Positions 1 through 12,639 of a DNA stretch of 64,000 bases are shown here, piece by piece (position 1 is the stretch's first letter; each line of letters starts with the position of its first letter). The DNA comes from Pegea sp. RAD2-039. Taxonomy: Eukaryota > Chordata > Thaliacea > Salpida > Salpidae. The stretch covers positions 558,001-622,000 of the forward strand of contig JAQGEQ010000225.1 of the NCBI GenBank assembly GCA_034620365.1, read 5' to 3'. The notes under the pieces were generated by a model. The model did no database searches. It saw nothing but the letters and a program-made list of their open reading frames with translations, and was not told where the DNA came from. Both the position numbers and the translations under genes were made by a program.

Positions 1-1887
1 AATATAAATCACGAAATAAAATGGAAGTCTTTTTCATATCATTTTAGGTAAACTTTCTAAACACTTGAACCTTAAACTTAGGCGTTTTCAATAAAGTATC
101 TGTAAGCTTGCTTACATCAAAATATGTAACAATCATTCGTATTTAAATTCAAATACTTTAATAACACTCGGTAAAGTAACAGCTTTTTATTCACTCGCAG
201 CCATGCGTTGAATAAGATTAAATAAACAATTTCACAAACCGATATTTGCTTAACTTGATCTTTCATTTGAAGTTGCTTTGCGGAAAGTCCATTTAGTTCT
301 GAGTTTTGAAACATATTTTAAATTTAGAATTTTAAATCAATGAAATTCTGAAATTAGAAAAAATATAATTTCATTTAACTAACATGTAAGCTTTTAAAGA
401 ACTAATCAATGACTAAAATCTAAAAGTTATTGTTTAAATAATTGAGCTTAATTAGAAGTAAACAAATATATCAGTTACGATTTTGATGAAATGTTACATA
501 AACACAAATTTGCGTAAAGATCAAACATTTTTAATTTCTATCAGATCAGCATGAACATCTTCTGAGACTTTATAAAGATGTCATCTGAAAATAACTCTAA
601 ATTTTTTTAGTAAGAAAAGATTATAGTTTTCAAACTTACATCTTATTACTCTTATAACCATTTTGAAGAAAACAAAATTATAAGTAATAAAGTAAATTTC
701 TAATTCAGTTATAGGTACTATTGTATAACTCATCTATTTCAATATCTTTTTAGTTTAAGTAAAATCTCATATTTTAAGGTGAAACACCTAAAACAAAAGT
801 TAAAAAAATCTTTTGCATTCTTAGATCTGATACAATAAGACTGATTTAAATGTTACAAAATTTATTCTATAATTCGATAATCAAGTTTCTTCATAACAAA
901 TAAATAAGTTTATTCGATATCCTGCAGTACTAGTTACTATTAGCTTTTTTACACAAACATTAATAGTGTGTTTAGAAATATTAAAAGTTTTTTATTTACT
1001 AATTTAATCTAAACTGTCCATCTATGAAATTATTTTTCTCTTAACTTTATTAATGTCGATTTTTTTATATGCAAAAATATTTAAAAAAATAAATTGAACT
1101 GCAGAAACAAAGTTTTATTGCTGAAAAAGATATATTAACTGAAACCGAAAAATCACAACGTTATTTTTAACTAATAACAGAAGTTTAAAAGTTAGCAAAA
1201 AATAAAGTAGTTTTTTATCCTTATTAACGTTCAGTTTAAATATAAATTTTTTCGCAAATTTAAACGAAAAAATAACAAGTTTTGTAACAAATGAATTGTT
1301 GTGAATCACTTAAGCTATCAGTTTAATGTAACAAATGTAATTGAATAAACGTTTTGAGCAAGATAAATTTGTTTACATAAGATGCCTTTAGCTTATTGGA
1401 AATTTTTACAACTAAATGAAGTTGTTTTATCTTTGAAAATATTCTATTGCAATTTTGAGAAATCTTTTTTTAATACAGTAACGGTTAGTAGTCACTAAAA
1501 TTAGGTAAACCAAAATTATTTTGATACAATATTCATGATCTTGACTTGTAAATATTAAACTTTATTCTTAACTTGCTGAGTATGCAAGCTCTTTAAAACT
1601 TATTTTAATTTTGAATAAGCATTCATCAATATACTTATTCAAAAACTCGTATGAGAATTTGTGATATTTAAAAACTTATTTATAATATTTTAAAAGTTGT
1701 AAATTTGTACGGAACATAAATAATTTTATTAAAATGTTTATTATGCAAAAAGTCCTAAATTCAAATTATTTTTTTCATATATGTTTTACGCTCATTCTAA
1801 AATTAAAAAGTTGAAAGTTATGTTTAATCAATAAATGTATTTGTGTTTAATTATTATAATAATTCTATATAATTATTCAATTATATA

Positions 1888-2035
1888 TGTTTTGAGGACT
1901 ACTGAAATGCCATGTGTTACATCTTTTTTCCTATATTTCTAACTAAATAGATATTATTCGTGAGAATGTGTGTTAGCGGGAGGTGCTCTCTTCAGACACC
2001 CTCCTTCGCGTTTATTGAAGCAAATAAATAAATTT
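1888..2035 (+). mobile_element. LINE 3'-end fragment (copy 1)
   Basis: One of seven dispersed copies in this window. It begins with TTTTGAGGACTACTGAAATG and runs through a GGTG...CACC hairpin (about 1977-1996) to the tail TTTATTGAAGCAAATAAATA. The shared 3' end with variable 5' length fits 5'-truncated non-LTR retrotransposon insertions. The copy at 58.8-59.3 kb carries a reverse-transcriptase remnant just upstream of the same sequence. Confidence 0.7.
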
Positions 2036-3362
2036 GAAACTGTATATAATAAAAAACAAATTGTAAATGGTTTTTTGAATCTTGTTAATAATTTATCCAA
2101 AAGTAAGAATTAAAACCGAATTATATATTACTTGAAATTAGTTAAAAATACAGAAATTAGATAATAATCCATTATTTGTTGAGAGATCATCTTACAAAGC
2201 AAAAATAATTTTTTTACAGGATATAATAAATTAGTAGAAAATGAAAATATCAGGAAAATTATTCAGATTAAACTATTAATCTTTATCATACTTTATTTTG
2301 TAAAATTTGACTTTAAAAAATACTTTCTCTTTACTGCAATGTAAATAAGAAGATGTTAGAATCAAAGTGTTCGTGACTTAAGAATAAAATTTCTAGATAT
2401 TTCAGTATTTAAATTGCTTAATTGTTCTAATAACTATTTTAAAGAGAAATAAAAATGTTTCTGTGAAGAAATTCTAAATTGGTTTTCCTTGTTATGGAAG
2501 ACTACTGGAAAGAACATTTTCTAAATTATTATGTCGATGTAGTTACAAACAGTTTGTAAAAAACAATTTTTTTAATGTTTAATCTCTATGAAAAAAATAG
2601 AAAGCAAAATATGAATAAAAACTTTTTGCGATTTTTATTGTATCTGAAACATAAAATATATTTTCTGAAATATTGAATAAATCATATTTTAATAATTTTT
2701 GAATGATAAATCACTTGAGCTTTTTAAAAAGTTAATGAACTTTAAAATCTTTGAAACCAACGTGAATTTAAAAAACGTTTTTACAAATATCTAAATCTTG
2801 AGTTGACTAAATTATGGTTTTATTTATTATATCAGAAGAACATATGATTATATTACTTTTTAAACGTTCTTCATATCTTAGATAGTTAGAAGTTTTCCAT
2901 CGTTGCTTTTAACTTACAAAGTTAGTGAACTGTAAAATATTTATGACTAAAAATTATTGTCTCTCTCTCAGATGAGCAAAAATAAGAAGAAATCGATAAA
3001 AATTGTCTTTTTTTGATTTCAAATAATTAGTAGTTTTTTGAAAAATACTATATATGTTAATACAATTTGAAAGTTTCTTTAAACTGATATATTATTGACT
3101 TGATTAATCTGATTATTTGATTTTTTTGAAGTTTAAAATTTTTGTTTTCTTTATAGTTATCTATCAATGCAGTGAAAATTTATAAATTTTATCAGTCTAA
3201 ATCAAAACTTTAGTTTAAAGTATTACTACAATAGCTTCTTTTACTAAACTAAAAACTCAACTAAAAATTAATAAAGTTACTTGAATAACAATTTAGCAAT
3301 TTTTACTTTTATAAAATGCTTTTTAAAGCTAAAGGTATTATATAGAGCTATCACTCTTACTT

Positions 3363-3384
3363 AAGATAATGACGTCATTATCTT
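3363..3384. promoter_or_regulatory. 22-bp perfect palindrome with CRE core
   Basis: A perfect inverted repeat of 11 bp per arm is centred on TGACGTCA, the full CREB/ATF site. It lies about 265 bp upstream of the ATG at 3650 and about 30 bp upstream of a TATATAA (3415). The position suggests a promoter element of the first MS4A-like gene; binding is inferred only from the motif. Confidence 0.4.
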
Positions 3385-3649
3385 CTTGAAGTACTTACGG
3401 TTACAACACTAGGTTATATAAACTTTAAAAGTACTTTTCATTTACTTTTATGATTGTTTGAAAAGAGCTGTTCTTTTACTAGTTTACTTTTCTGCTAATT
3501 TTTAAAGATAACAAAATAAGGTTTGATTGGTTAAATTTAGTTTTAGTTTTCAAATGTACCTTGATTATCTTTTTCCATAATTAGATATTTATTTTTTAGG
3601 GTTTAAATGAGCAAATAAGCTGTAATATTAGATCAATAAAACGATAATT

Positions 3650-5263
3650 ATGAATCAGCATATTCTGCTCAATCCTGTGCAAAATAAGAAACTTTTAATT
3701 AAATCAAAATTGAAAAAAATTGGAGTAAGTAAAATTTTCATTTCAAATTTAAATATTTATTAAAATTGTTGAAAGTTTTTTTTATCTTTATCAATGTCTT
3801 AAAATGTTTCATAAAAATAAAATCAATTTTTAATTATATTTTTCATTTACCACTTTTTAAATATTCATCAGATTGCTGAAGTTAGTATCGCAGCTATCTG
3901 TATTGCGATGGATATAATTATAACTATCATTAACCATTCAAAAGGATCCTACTATTATGATATAGAATATATTTCTGTTTACTTGCATCAGTGGTCCAAA
4001 CTGTTGACTTCAATTTGGGTAAAACACTCAATTTGAGTAAAGTTCATTCATTTTAACAATTTAAAAACTAATTTTCATTCATACTTTTATGTAGACATTG
4101 GTTACTGGTATCTTAGCTATTGCCGCTGGTTTACAAAACACAGGAGACAAAATTGTAAGTCTTCAATAGCTTTTATCATAATATCAATAATTGCATATAA
4201 CGGTTTAAATTTGAAAAATTATTCATTCTTTGGCCTGCGTCGGCCGAGAACGGCCATATATGTCAGGACAGAAATCATGAAGATCAAGTTGTTGCCCATG
4301 CAGCAGGATTCCACTCTCCACGCCAACAAGGTTATGCAGCGGAACAGAAGGACTTATGCAGCTGGCGTCGCAGGAGATGCCAGAACGATACTGAGTACAG
4401 TGACGAACTGTCTACGAGACTCCAACTCTGGTTTTAAATTCTCTTAGAGGCTGACATTAACCAGACTAGCAAGGCCCTTCTACCCGGGTTTTGTATGGAC
4501 TTTTTTATAGCTCAAACCCGTAACCTTGCGCTTATTAGGCGGGTATGGTAACCGCTGTAGCGCATAGATGGACAATATATAGGAATTATTTTGCATTTAA
4601 TTAGATAATTTTCTTATATATTTATATATATAGGATATTTACTGGAATAGATTATCTTTATTTTTCATCTTTTACTTGTTTTTGGTAACTACAAAACAAA
4701 TTTTGATAAAAAGTTGCTTTCAGGTGGTTGTACACATGATATTTGCAATATTAGGGTCAACTTCTGAGTTTTATTTTGCTGTTTATGCTCTGTTATCGAC
4801 TATACAGGTAAGCAAACCACACAAATTCCTTCAATTTGAAAGACTTCTAATCAGCTGATAAACTTCTTATTTTACTTTTATTATTATATATAGGTCAGTG
4901 GCTTATCAGTATTGTGGGCAGCTATTAATGGCTCGTTTTTTATCTTTGGATTGACAAACTTTTCTTTGTTGGTGGCTTCTTCAGTGTTTGCTGGGAAGTT
5001 ATCACCTAACTGCTGCAAAGTAAGTTTTCTTCAAAGTGTAAATCGTAACGAGATTTATAATTAAATAAAATTAGCAATCAAGAATTACAAATAACTTTTG
5101 ATTAAAGGTTTGTTTACTTTTAAAATAACTGTTAAAAAGTTTTTAAAAATACAATTTGATTGTGTTTGAGTAGACTGAACCTCCAGCACAACAACAAGTC
5201 ATTTACATCCCACAAAATGTGGGTCAAGCAACCCAAGGTGTAACAATAGTAGACAAGTCCTAA
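3650..5263 (+). CDS. MS4A/CD20-like four-pass membrane protein, paralog 1
   Basis: Six exons: 3650-3724, 3872-4018, 4095-4154, 4724-4807, 4894-5019 and 5174-5263 (stop). All introns are phase 0 with GT-AG borders, giving 193 residues. There are four hydrophobic segments at roughly 26-45, 68-88, 95-118 and 126-152, with a short first loop and a loop holding YYYDIEY between TM1 and TM2. The sequence ends CCK followed by a Gln/Pro-rich cytosolic tail (QQQVIYIPQNVGQA). This topology, with both ends predicted inside, matches the MS4A/CD20-like family, whose members are membrane scaffolds or channel regulators. The assignment rests on topology and on two neighbouring paralogs, not on a diagnostic motif. 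Intron 3 holds a SINE. An acceptor-like tract ending at 3599, with a tiny upstream ORF (ATG AGC AAA TAA), precedes the start. Claudin-like or other tetraspan families are alternatives. Confidence 0.75.
4231..4573 (-). mobile_element. tRNA-derived SINE, copy 1, in intron 3
   Basis: This block is clearly more GC-rich than its surroundings and lies antisense inside an intron. On the minus strand the head carries an A-box-like GCGCTACAGCGG and a B-box-like GGTTACGGGTTTGAGC, as in a tRNA promoter. The body, with TCCTGCGACGCCAGCTG and GGCATGGAAAGTGGAATC-type stretches, is shared with a second copy at 32.5-32.8 kb. The 78-codon frame at 4211-4447 lies within this element and is not a gene. Confidence 0.8.
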
Positions 5264-7747
5264 GGTAATTATTTAGATAGTCTTAAAGGCTTTTTGCAGT
5301 TTATTTAGTTAAACAAACAATTTTACTATGTAATGTTAAAGTATTTTGTTTCAGCTTTAACAGAGTTATTAAATGGATATTTGACTATTAATAGCTTAAA
5401 CGAATACATCATTTAACAATGAATCTTGCTGAATAAGTTCTAGTTTTTAAAGTCTGTAATATTTTTTCTTGTGAATTTAACTATTAATTTTGTCTTTAGG
5501 ACTACAACACAAAGACTAGTATCTCTCGACAGAAGCAAGAATCAATCAGAACATTTTTAAGCACGAATTATTTTCTTATTATTTCATTAATAATGTATGT
5601 AACAAAACGAATTGAAAATATTGTTTACTTTTCTTTAACTGCATGTTGTAATGTACAAAGGTGATTTTTTTCAACTTTCAATTAACGAATATTTAAAATG
5701 TAAAAAAAAACAATTTTTAACTTTCCAGAAGTAATTATTAATCAGTTTTTAAACTCAATTTAAATAAAATAAAAAATCGTTTTTAGAATAGCTATGTTCT
5801 GTAAAATGGATGCAGATTTACTAATTAAACTTTGTATTAGTCATCTACTTAATTTTAATTTTTAAAACTTTAAGTATAAAATGTAGTTTCTAATGAATTT
5901 TCTTAAAATGAATATAGACGCAATAATGAACATTTATAAAGATAGAACATTGAAAGTGAAATGTTAATTTTTATTCAATAACAAGAAAGAAAAAATAAAC
6001 ATTTTTAAATATTCAAAAACTGGTTGATAAAAGTTGAAAAATAAACTTTAATATTATTTTTCAAAATTTTCTACAATCAAATACATATAAGTACATATAA
6101 GACAAGTTTGAAACAATTTTATAAAACTGTTATTCTATCTTTGGTTATGTAAAAAGTTTCTTTATATTTTAACTTTTTCGGTTAAGTATTATGAATTATA
6201 CAAATTTTAAAAGATCATTTTGATAATAATAAATATAATTTTTCTGCAATATTTTTTTACAAAGATGATAGTTTATTTTTAAGATATTTTTTTGAGGAAT
6301 TTAATCAAAAATAAATTAGATAAAGTTTATACAAGTAGTATAGATATACACAAGAATTAGACTGAAAAATAAAATCTAAAAATGATTTTATTACAGAAAA
6401 GCTAAAATTATTTTAGAAAATTTTCTTGAAGCACTGGAAATCAGCTGTAGTTAAAAACACTTTTTTAATCTTTTTTCTTTCAGGAAAAAAACTTTCATCA
6501 AACGTATTTTTGAGTAGATTTATCGTCATAGCAACATTGACTAATAATCAGATTTAAAAATAAACAGAACTGAAGAATGTATTTTTGTTGAAATTTTGAT
6601 TTGGTTTGTATTGATTTAGTTGTTTTGCTTATTCTATTTTAACAAACAAATATTAAGATCAAATAAACAACATTCAAACTTTTTTAAATCTAAATTGCTT
6701 TTATAATTACATTTTTACTTCTTTTTTCAATCACGAAAACATCATCAACTTTCCTATAATGTAAAAATCATGTCAAAGTGAAGTATTGGTCCTTTTATGG
6801 CTTTTGTAATATTGGATTGCTAAATTTCGCGTCAAAATGCCTTTATAAATAACTTTTAGGTCAGCAGCTGAAGTTTAAGACTTTCATTTTTAGTTTCTTA
6901 TATAAAATTAAACTTTTGTTAAAGTGATTTCAAGATAGTTAATAAAAAAGTCAGTTTTTATTCTGAATTTATTCGTCAAAAATCCATGACTTTATTTCAA
7001 GTAATGCATTGATCTAAATAGGAAGGACAAAAAGTTGCTCTACCAAGCTATTTTTAATGACGCAATCGTTTTTGCAAAAATGAGCAAAAGCCTGTCACGT
7101 TTTCCAATAAAAAGAATTTATTTTAAAACGCTTAATCATAATTATGTAATCTAAGCTCGTGATCTTTCTTTTAAGATAGAAATTTTTATTTTTAAAACTA
7201 GCTTCTCAAGAAGTAATTAGTATCTGGTAAACAGTTTGTGAAAAAGAGTAAAACATTTTCAACAACCTTCTTGAGTAGTTCTATTTAATAAAGATAAGTA
7301 CATTCCAAAGGTTTTTCTTTATTAACCTCATAAAAATCGTATTTCAATAAGTCGCTAGTACTTTTTATACAAAAATGATTTTAAAAACTTCTCTAGTTTG
7401 AAAATGAGAATGACAGTTTATGATATATTCATATAATGAATAATGTATAAAGCTTTCAAGAAGGTTGCTGGCAATTTAGAAAGTCACAAAGCTAGAGTAA
7501 GCGAATAGTATTTAACAAATGGAATTTTGAAAAGCTTATTTCTGTTTATAACTTTTGTAAAGCAAAGTTATTAGTTTGCAGATATTCAAATTAATTTACT
7601 TCAGATTAAAATATCTGTTTTCTAATTTGTTTATGTTTAATCTTTGTATATAAGCTTAGACATAATACTTATTAAAAGAGTAATTTTGTAGATATTTTAT
7701 AAATCAAATATTTAACAGATATTGTCTTCGATTTAAGTTAGACTTTA
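5264..7747. other. intergenic, AT-rich
   Basis: This holds the 3' flank of paralog 1 and the 5' flank of paralog 2. No further exon is convincing. A TATATAA (about 7648) lies about 100 bp upstream of the next start codon and is a possible TATA box. Confidence 0.5.
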
Positions 7748-9588
7748 ATGATGGCACAACACTCAGAGATAAACGAGGCTTCAAGCAACACCCTATGTTT
7801 GAAATCTACTTTGAGAAAAATTGGTGTAAGCTGAATTTGATGTTTTCATAAAATTTTAAGGATAAAATTACATATTTTTAAACATTTTGATTAGTTTTGC
7901 TAACATGGTGACAAAAATAAAACTTTTTGTTTAAATTTCTGTTCAGGTTTTATATTCTTATAGAAAATTTTTATACAATAATATCTTTTATTTCCTTCAA
8001 GACAAATTTATCAAGCATTTCAACATCTCTAAGTCTTTAGTTTGTGATTTATTTGCACATCCATTTGTAACTAATTGAAAAGTTAATCGATTCTGGTTCC
8101 ATTAATCATCTTTATATTAACTATTTCTTAAGATTTAGTTTTATTTGTAATAAAATACTTTTATAATTTTAACTAACTTGTTGATAAATACTTTAACACT
8201 AAACAGCGTTTACTTCTCAAAGTCTAGATTAGATTATTTAGAAGCTAATAAAACTTTCAAGGACAACAACAAAAATGTTAAAAAATCATTGATTTGTCAA
8301 TCAAGATGTATAAAAATTGTTTTTCTAGATTAGTCAGATTATCAGCTCAAGCTTTTGCATCATTTTCGGGATTTCTTGCACCGCTATTGCTGTTGAACAT
8401 AACAAAAATACGTTTGTATTATCAAACTATTATTTTTCGAGAAAATTCTCTGGTTCTGCTTTACCAATTACTGCTGTTGGCCTATGGTCTTCAATATGGG
8501 TTAGAGATTTATTTAATTTATAGAAGTAAGTGATTTGTTTCATTTAAATATGTTTTAAGACTTTGATTGCTGGAGGACTCGCGGTTTGTGGTGGAGGAAA
8601 AGGATCAAATAGTAGCTTGGTGAGATTTGATTTATCATTTAAAGATTTAATAACCAAAAATAATCAGCACTAGAAAATAATTTTCAATTTTTAGTACTTT
8701 CATCATCAACAAATTTTCTTTATTTAGATTATTGCTCATATGGTGATCGCTATAATTGCGACTTTGTCTGAGTTTTCTGGAGCTATAACAGCAGGAGTAA
8801 CTGCAGGAGCGATGCATCATCTATATGTCAGTTATCAATTGATTATCCAGTGCATTTGAACTTTTAAAGTTTCTTGAACTAAAATTAGTTTTCTAATTGA
8901 GTAAAAAACAATTCTTTTATTTTTTTATTATCAAAACTAGAAAAGTGAGTTTCAAAGTTTTAAGAGCTGTTTTAATTATTTATTTCAATAAATACGAAGG
9001 AGGGTGTCTGAAGAGAGCACCTTCTGCTAACACACTTTACTTACAAATTAGATATTTTTTTAGGTGTTAAAAGGCAGTGTAAGGAGCTTCCATACCTTAT
9101 ACGTCTTGATCAGTATTCTTGAAGCTCTCAACTTTGTTTTATTGATCACTACTTCAGCAATATCTTGTAGACTTTCATCTTGTTGTTGCGGAGTATTTAA
9201 ACACTTTTAACCAAATATTTGAAATAATAAAACGTTTTCACATGTCTAGAGTTCTTCAGCACCTCAGCAACAGGCGGTTTATATTCCACAACAAACAATG
9301 GTACAAACTGAACAAGGCGTTGTTGTAGTTCCTCAACCACAAGCTCCAGTGATGATACAACAACCAATAGGTGAGAGGTTTAAATAATTAATTTATTTGT
9401 ATCTTAAGTTCTGCTTCAAACACTAGAAAGCTACAAATTAAAATGTTTTTTTTTCAGGTTATGTACCAGCTAATCAAGCCAGTGCCGTTCAATACAATCA
9501 TCCTCAATATCAAAGTAATCAAACCACGGCTGGTCCTCTAATTCAACAAGAAGAAACAAAAGTTTCTCCTCCTCCAGCTTATTCTTAA
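7748..9588 (+). CDS. MS4A/CD20-like four-pass membrane protein, paralog 2
   Basis: Seven exons: 7748-7825, 8329-8499, 8560-8619, 8728-8826, 9064-9192, 9250-9370 and 9458-9588, giving 262 residues. The first five introns are phase 0 and the last is phase 1. Hydrophobic segments lie near residues 30-50, 70-96, 104-130 and 145-168. TM4 ends in a Cys cluster (SCCCG), followed by a long Gln/Pro/Val tail (AVYIPQQ, VVVVPQPQ). The protein ends SPPPAYS, whose PPAY is a PPxY-type WW-domain ligand, suggesting possible control by Nedd4-type ubiquitin ligases. Exon order and the 60-nt third exon match paralog 1. Tandem ATGs (7748, 7751) are in frame. The intron at 8827-9063 contains a LINE fragment, and AATAAA occurs 239 bp after the stop. 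Family assignment is by topology and paralogy. Confidence 0.78.
8977..9057 (-). mobile_element. LINE 3'-end fragment (copy 2), in intron 4
   Basis: On the minus strand this reads GTGTTAGCAGAAGGTGCTCT, then CTTCAGACACCCTCCTTCGT and TTATTGAAATAAATAA. It is the same 3' end as copies 1, 3, 5 and 6. Only the terminal ~80 bp are present, which fits strong 5' truncation. Confidence 0.7.
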
Positions 9589-11011
9589 ATAATCTGATTG
9601 GTTTATTGTGTGTATGTATGATTGTTATATATATCATATATATTAAACTTCTATATAAATATTATATTTTTTTAAATATAACTTTATTAGTTGGACTTTA
9701 TGCTAGCTCTTTAATTTGATTAAAATGTTGTATATTATAAAAATATTAGTGGCTGAGGATAAATGTTGTATAAAATATTAGTATTCTTGCTTTTTGGTAA
9801 TTTGTATTGATTGTTGTAATGAGCAGAATAAAATATCGAACTTGAAGTTGGTTGTAAGATTTTGAAATACTAAGTATTATAATTGGAATAAAATAACTTT
9901 CCAATAATTTCCTATGAAACTTTTAAACTAACTGTCTGAATGACTTTTTGTACTTGGTACTACATGTTCATCTACAACATCCTGTAAAGGAAGTCTTAGA
10001 TAAAGTTTTCCTTGAAATGTCAATAAGTTTGATATCAATTTCATAAATAGCTTTTTTCATATAAAAATTAACATTTTAAGTCACATTAAGTTTAACTAAA
10101 AGATTTAAAAGTTAAAATGATGAATAATTTTCATTTTTAAGCTTTTCTTTCTGTCTTTTAACTTTATACTTAAACTAGTTTTAATTTTATTTTAAATTTT
10201 GTTTAGTTTTTAAGTATTTACATAATTTCAATGTTGAGTTTTTATCTTTTTAAATAAAAGTTTTTATCAAATCATTCAAACTCTTAAAAACTACTTCAAC
10301 TGATTTACTTTATCATATTTTTAAAAACCAATTACTTTCACTTCTATATATATCTCTTACAAACGGGTTTCTTTAAACGCACAAAATTGTTGAATAATTT
10401 AAATAGTCTTAGATTACAAGCTTAGACCTTTACAAGACTAAAAGCTAGAAAATTGGTTTTTGTTAACGTAAACCAATATAAGTTTTATTTAAAGAAATGA
10501 TTAAAATAAAAGTTTAGATAAGAATAATCCAATATATATAAAAAGCATGTAACAAAGTTTAAGCTTAGTTTTAGTAACTTGAATAAAAGTTTTATTTTAT
10601 ACAAGAACATTTCTATGTAAATTGAAAAGTTTTTGAATCAAAATAAATGTATATTTTCTAACTTTAAAACTTTACACTTATTTTGTTTATCTTACTTGAA
10701 GTAACGCCTTTTTTATTGTTTGGTTGTAACAATTTAACATAAAGTAAATAAAGATAGATAAATAATTAACCGAACAAATCATAAAAAGAATATTTTAAGA
10801 ATTATTTTGAATCAGTAAATATTATTAAAATGAAACAAATATTCAATATTTTATTTTATATTAATCTATTATCCTTGTCAAAATCAAACTAATTACAATA
10901 ATCAGAAGCAATTCATAACAAAAAATTAGGTATTGATAAGATAAATGTATAAGATACTAAAACTTCTGTATAAATATCTTAATAATTTTGATAAATGTTT
11001 ACACAAAGCAT
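9589..11011. other. intergenic between convergent paralogs 2 and 3
   Basis: AT-rich sequence with no exon seen. It holds AATAAA at 9827-9832, a plausible polyadenylation signal for paralog 2. The two flanking genes converge here. Confidence 0.5.
9827..9832 (+). terminator. candidate polyadenylation signal AATAAA
   Basis: Canonical AATAAA 239 bp downstream of the stop codon at 9588. Single hexamers are common in AT-rich DNA, so confidence is low. Confidence 0.3.
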
Positions 11012-12639
11012 TCAAGTTAAAACTGGAGAGCTGTTATCTTTTGTTTGAACAAAAGCAAGATTTGTTTTGGTTTGATATTCAGCACCTAAATTAGTTGTAG
11101 CGCCTCCTGTATTACAAACAAATGAAAAATTCGTTTATTAGAAAGTGTTTGATGCTCATTACTTCAAACTAACTTAATTAGATTTGGTTTTTTTTATAGA
11201 TTTATCAAACTATTGATTATTAGAAAGATTTAAAGGTTAAAGTCTAGATTAAGGTTCAGATTTAATGATAATAACTCTTCAAGATTTAATCTATTGGAAA
11301 AATCTTTAAACAATGTAATCTTCAAATAACATTTACATATGCGGTAAAATAATCTATTGTAATACAGCTAAAATATGCCGAATCAACAACTTTTTAGAAA
11401 TTGAATTGTAAACTAAAACTATTAATTAAAAAATTTAAATTCAAATATAAATGTTTCCAAGAAAAAAAATATTAATTTGAAGATCACATTTTTCAAATAA
11501 TTCCATATTTCAAAAAACGAAAATACCTTGCTGGCTTATCACAGCCCCTGGTTGCTGGGTCATGACCACCCCTGGTTGCTGAGTCATGACCACCCCTGGT
11601 TGTTGTACCATAACAACACCTGGTTGCTGGGCACCTGGTTGCTGAACAACTACAATTTGTGCTAACTGTGGAGTCTATAAATAAAGATTTGAATAATTTA
11701 ATTAACTTTTGCAGCTGAATAAGACTTTTAAATAATTAGAATTAACAGAATCGTCTAAAAAGTTATTAGTATTTAAAAAAAACATTTGGAATTTTACAAA
11801 TTATATTGATAATTTTATTTTAAGATTACTTAAGAACTGCATCTCTTTTTTCACTTTTATCTAACTTCAACTTACCACATCTGAGTTTAATCTGAAGCAG
11901 AAGATGTAAGATGCAAACACCATACTCAAGTTTAGAATCTCTATGATGCAAATGATACTTAAAAGAGCTTTAAGTCCGTCCTAAAAAATATAATTTGTTT
12001 ATCTAAACTCAGTGTCTAAGCGAAGTTACATCAATATTATCTGCGCTAGCCAAAATACCGCTTGCCACTATTCCTGAAATTTCTAAAAATAAAGCAAATA
12101 AAAGTACAATAAGATTGCCCCTTATCTGTGATTAAAGCAAGTTTGTTAAAGATGTTTCAAACAGTTTCATGTTTGTACTCACTGCACCAATTGTACATTT
12201 TTTTGAACCAATTTTTAAAGATAAAAGACCAGAGATAACAGTCTGAAAGAAGAATAATCGTTTTTAAACTTCATTTAAGTGTCATATGTTGAAACTTACT
12301 AAAGGAGATGACCACAACCCAACCCCACTAAGTTGTGATTTGTACCGAAACCCAGGATACTTATTATATAAACCAGAAACTACACCAATGTCAATCAATC
12401 CAAGTAAGATGCAAACACCTCCACCAATGATCTGCCCAATCTGAAGTTTTCAACAAATAAATTTTTTGATTCTAAATTCTATAAACTTTATTTCAATAAA
12501 ATAACTTTTTTAGTTTCAGAAAAATTGTACTTACACCAAGTTTTTTTATTTTGTTTTTTAGTTTATCATGTGAAGAATCATTCACAGAGCTATTGGTTGG
12601 TTGAGGCATTTCAGCCAGTTGCATTCCAAGATTAAGCAT
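11012..12639 (-). CDS. MS4A/CD20-like four-pass membrane protein, paralog 3
   Basis: Seven exons on the minus strand: 12535-12639 (ATG), 12300-12440, 12183-12242, 12030-12125, 11876-11980, 11527-11674 and 11012-11106 (stop), giving 249 residues. The first five introns are phase 0 and the last is phase 1, exactly as in paralog 2. The third exon is again 60 nt. Four hydrophobic segments include IIGGGVCILLGLIDIGVV and LIVLLFALFLEISGIVASG. The cytosolic tail carries an imperfect repeat PGVVMTQQ (three units) and a Gln-rich stretch. A strong acceptor (CTACTTGCTTAG) lies 10 nt before the ATG, so a 5' UTR intron or trans-splicing is likely. The orientation is opposite to paralogs 1 and 2. Function is inferred from topology and paralogy only. 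Confidence 0.78.

Larger units (their letters stand above)
1..3649. other. intergenic, AT-rich, no gene seen
   Basis: I see no convincing exon on either strand. Short open frames near 117-314 and 1115-1309 are low-complexity Leu/Phe/Lys/Asn-rich and lack coding character. The stretch holds one LINE 3' fragment at about 1.9-2.0 kb and, near its right end, a palindromic CRE and a TATATAA at about 3415 that may belong to the promoter of the gene starting at 3650. Confidence 0.6.

Noticed and set aside
1888-2035. Hammerhead ribozyme or MITE as an explanation for the dispersed fragment
   Set aside because: No CTGATGA/GAAA hammerhead core and no terminal inverted repeats. A shared 3' end with variable 5' truncation fits a LINE.
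4211-4447. 78-codon plus-strand frame
   Set aside because: It lies almost wholly inside the antisense SINE in intron 3 of the first MS4A-like gene.
8294-8533. 79-codon frame with hydrophobic stretch
   Set aside because: It overlaps exon 2 of MS4A-like paralog 2 in another frame; the phase-consistent exon frame explains the region.
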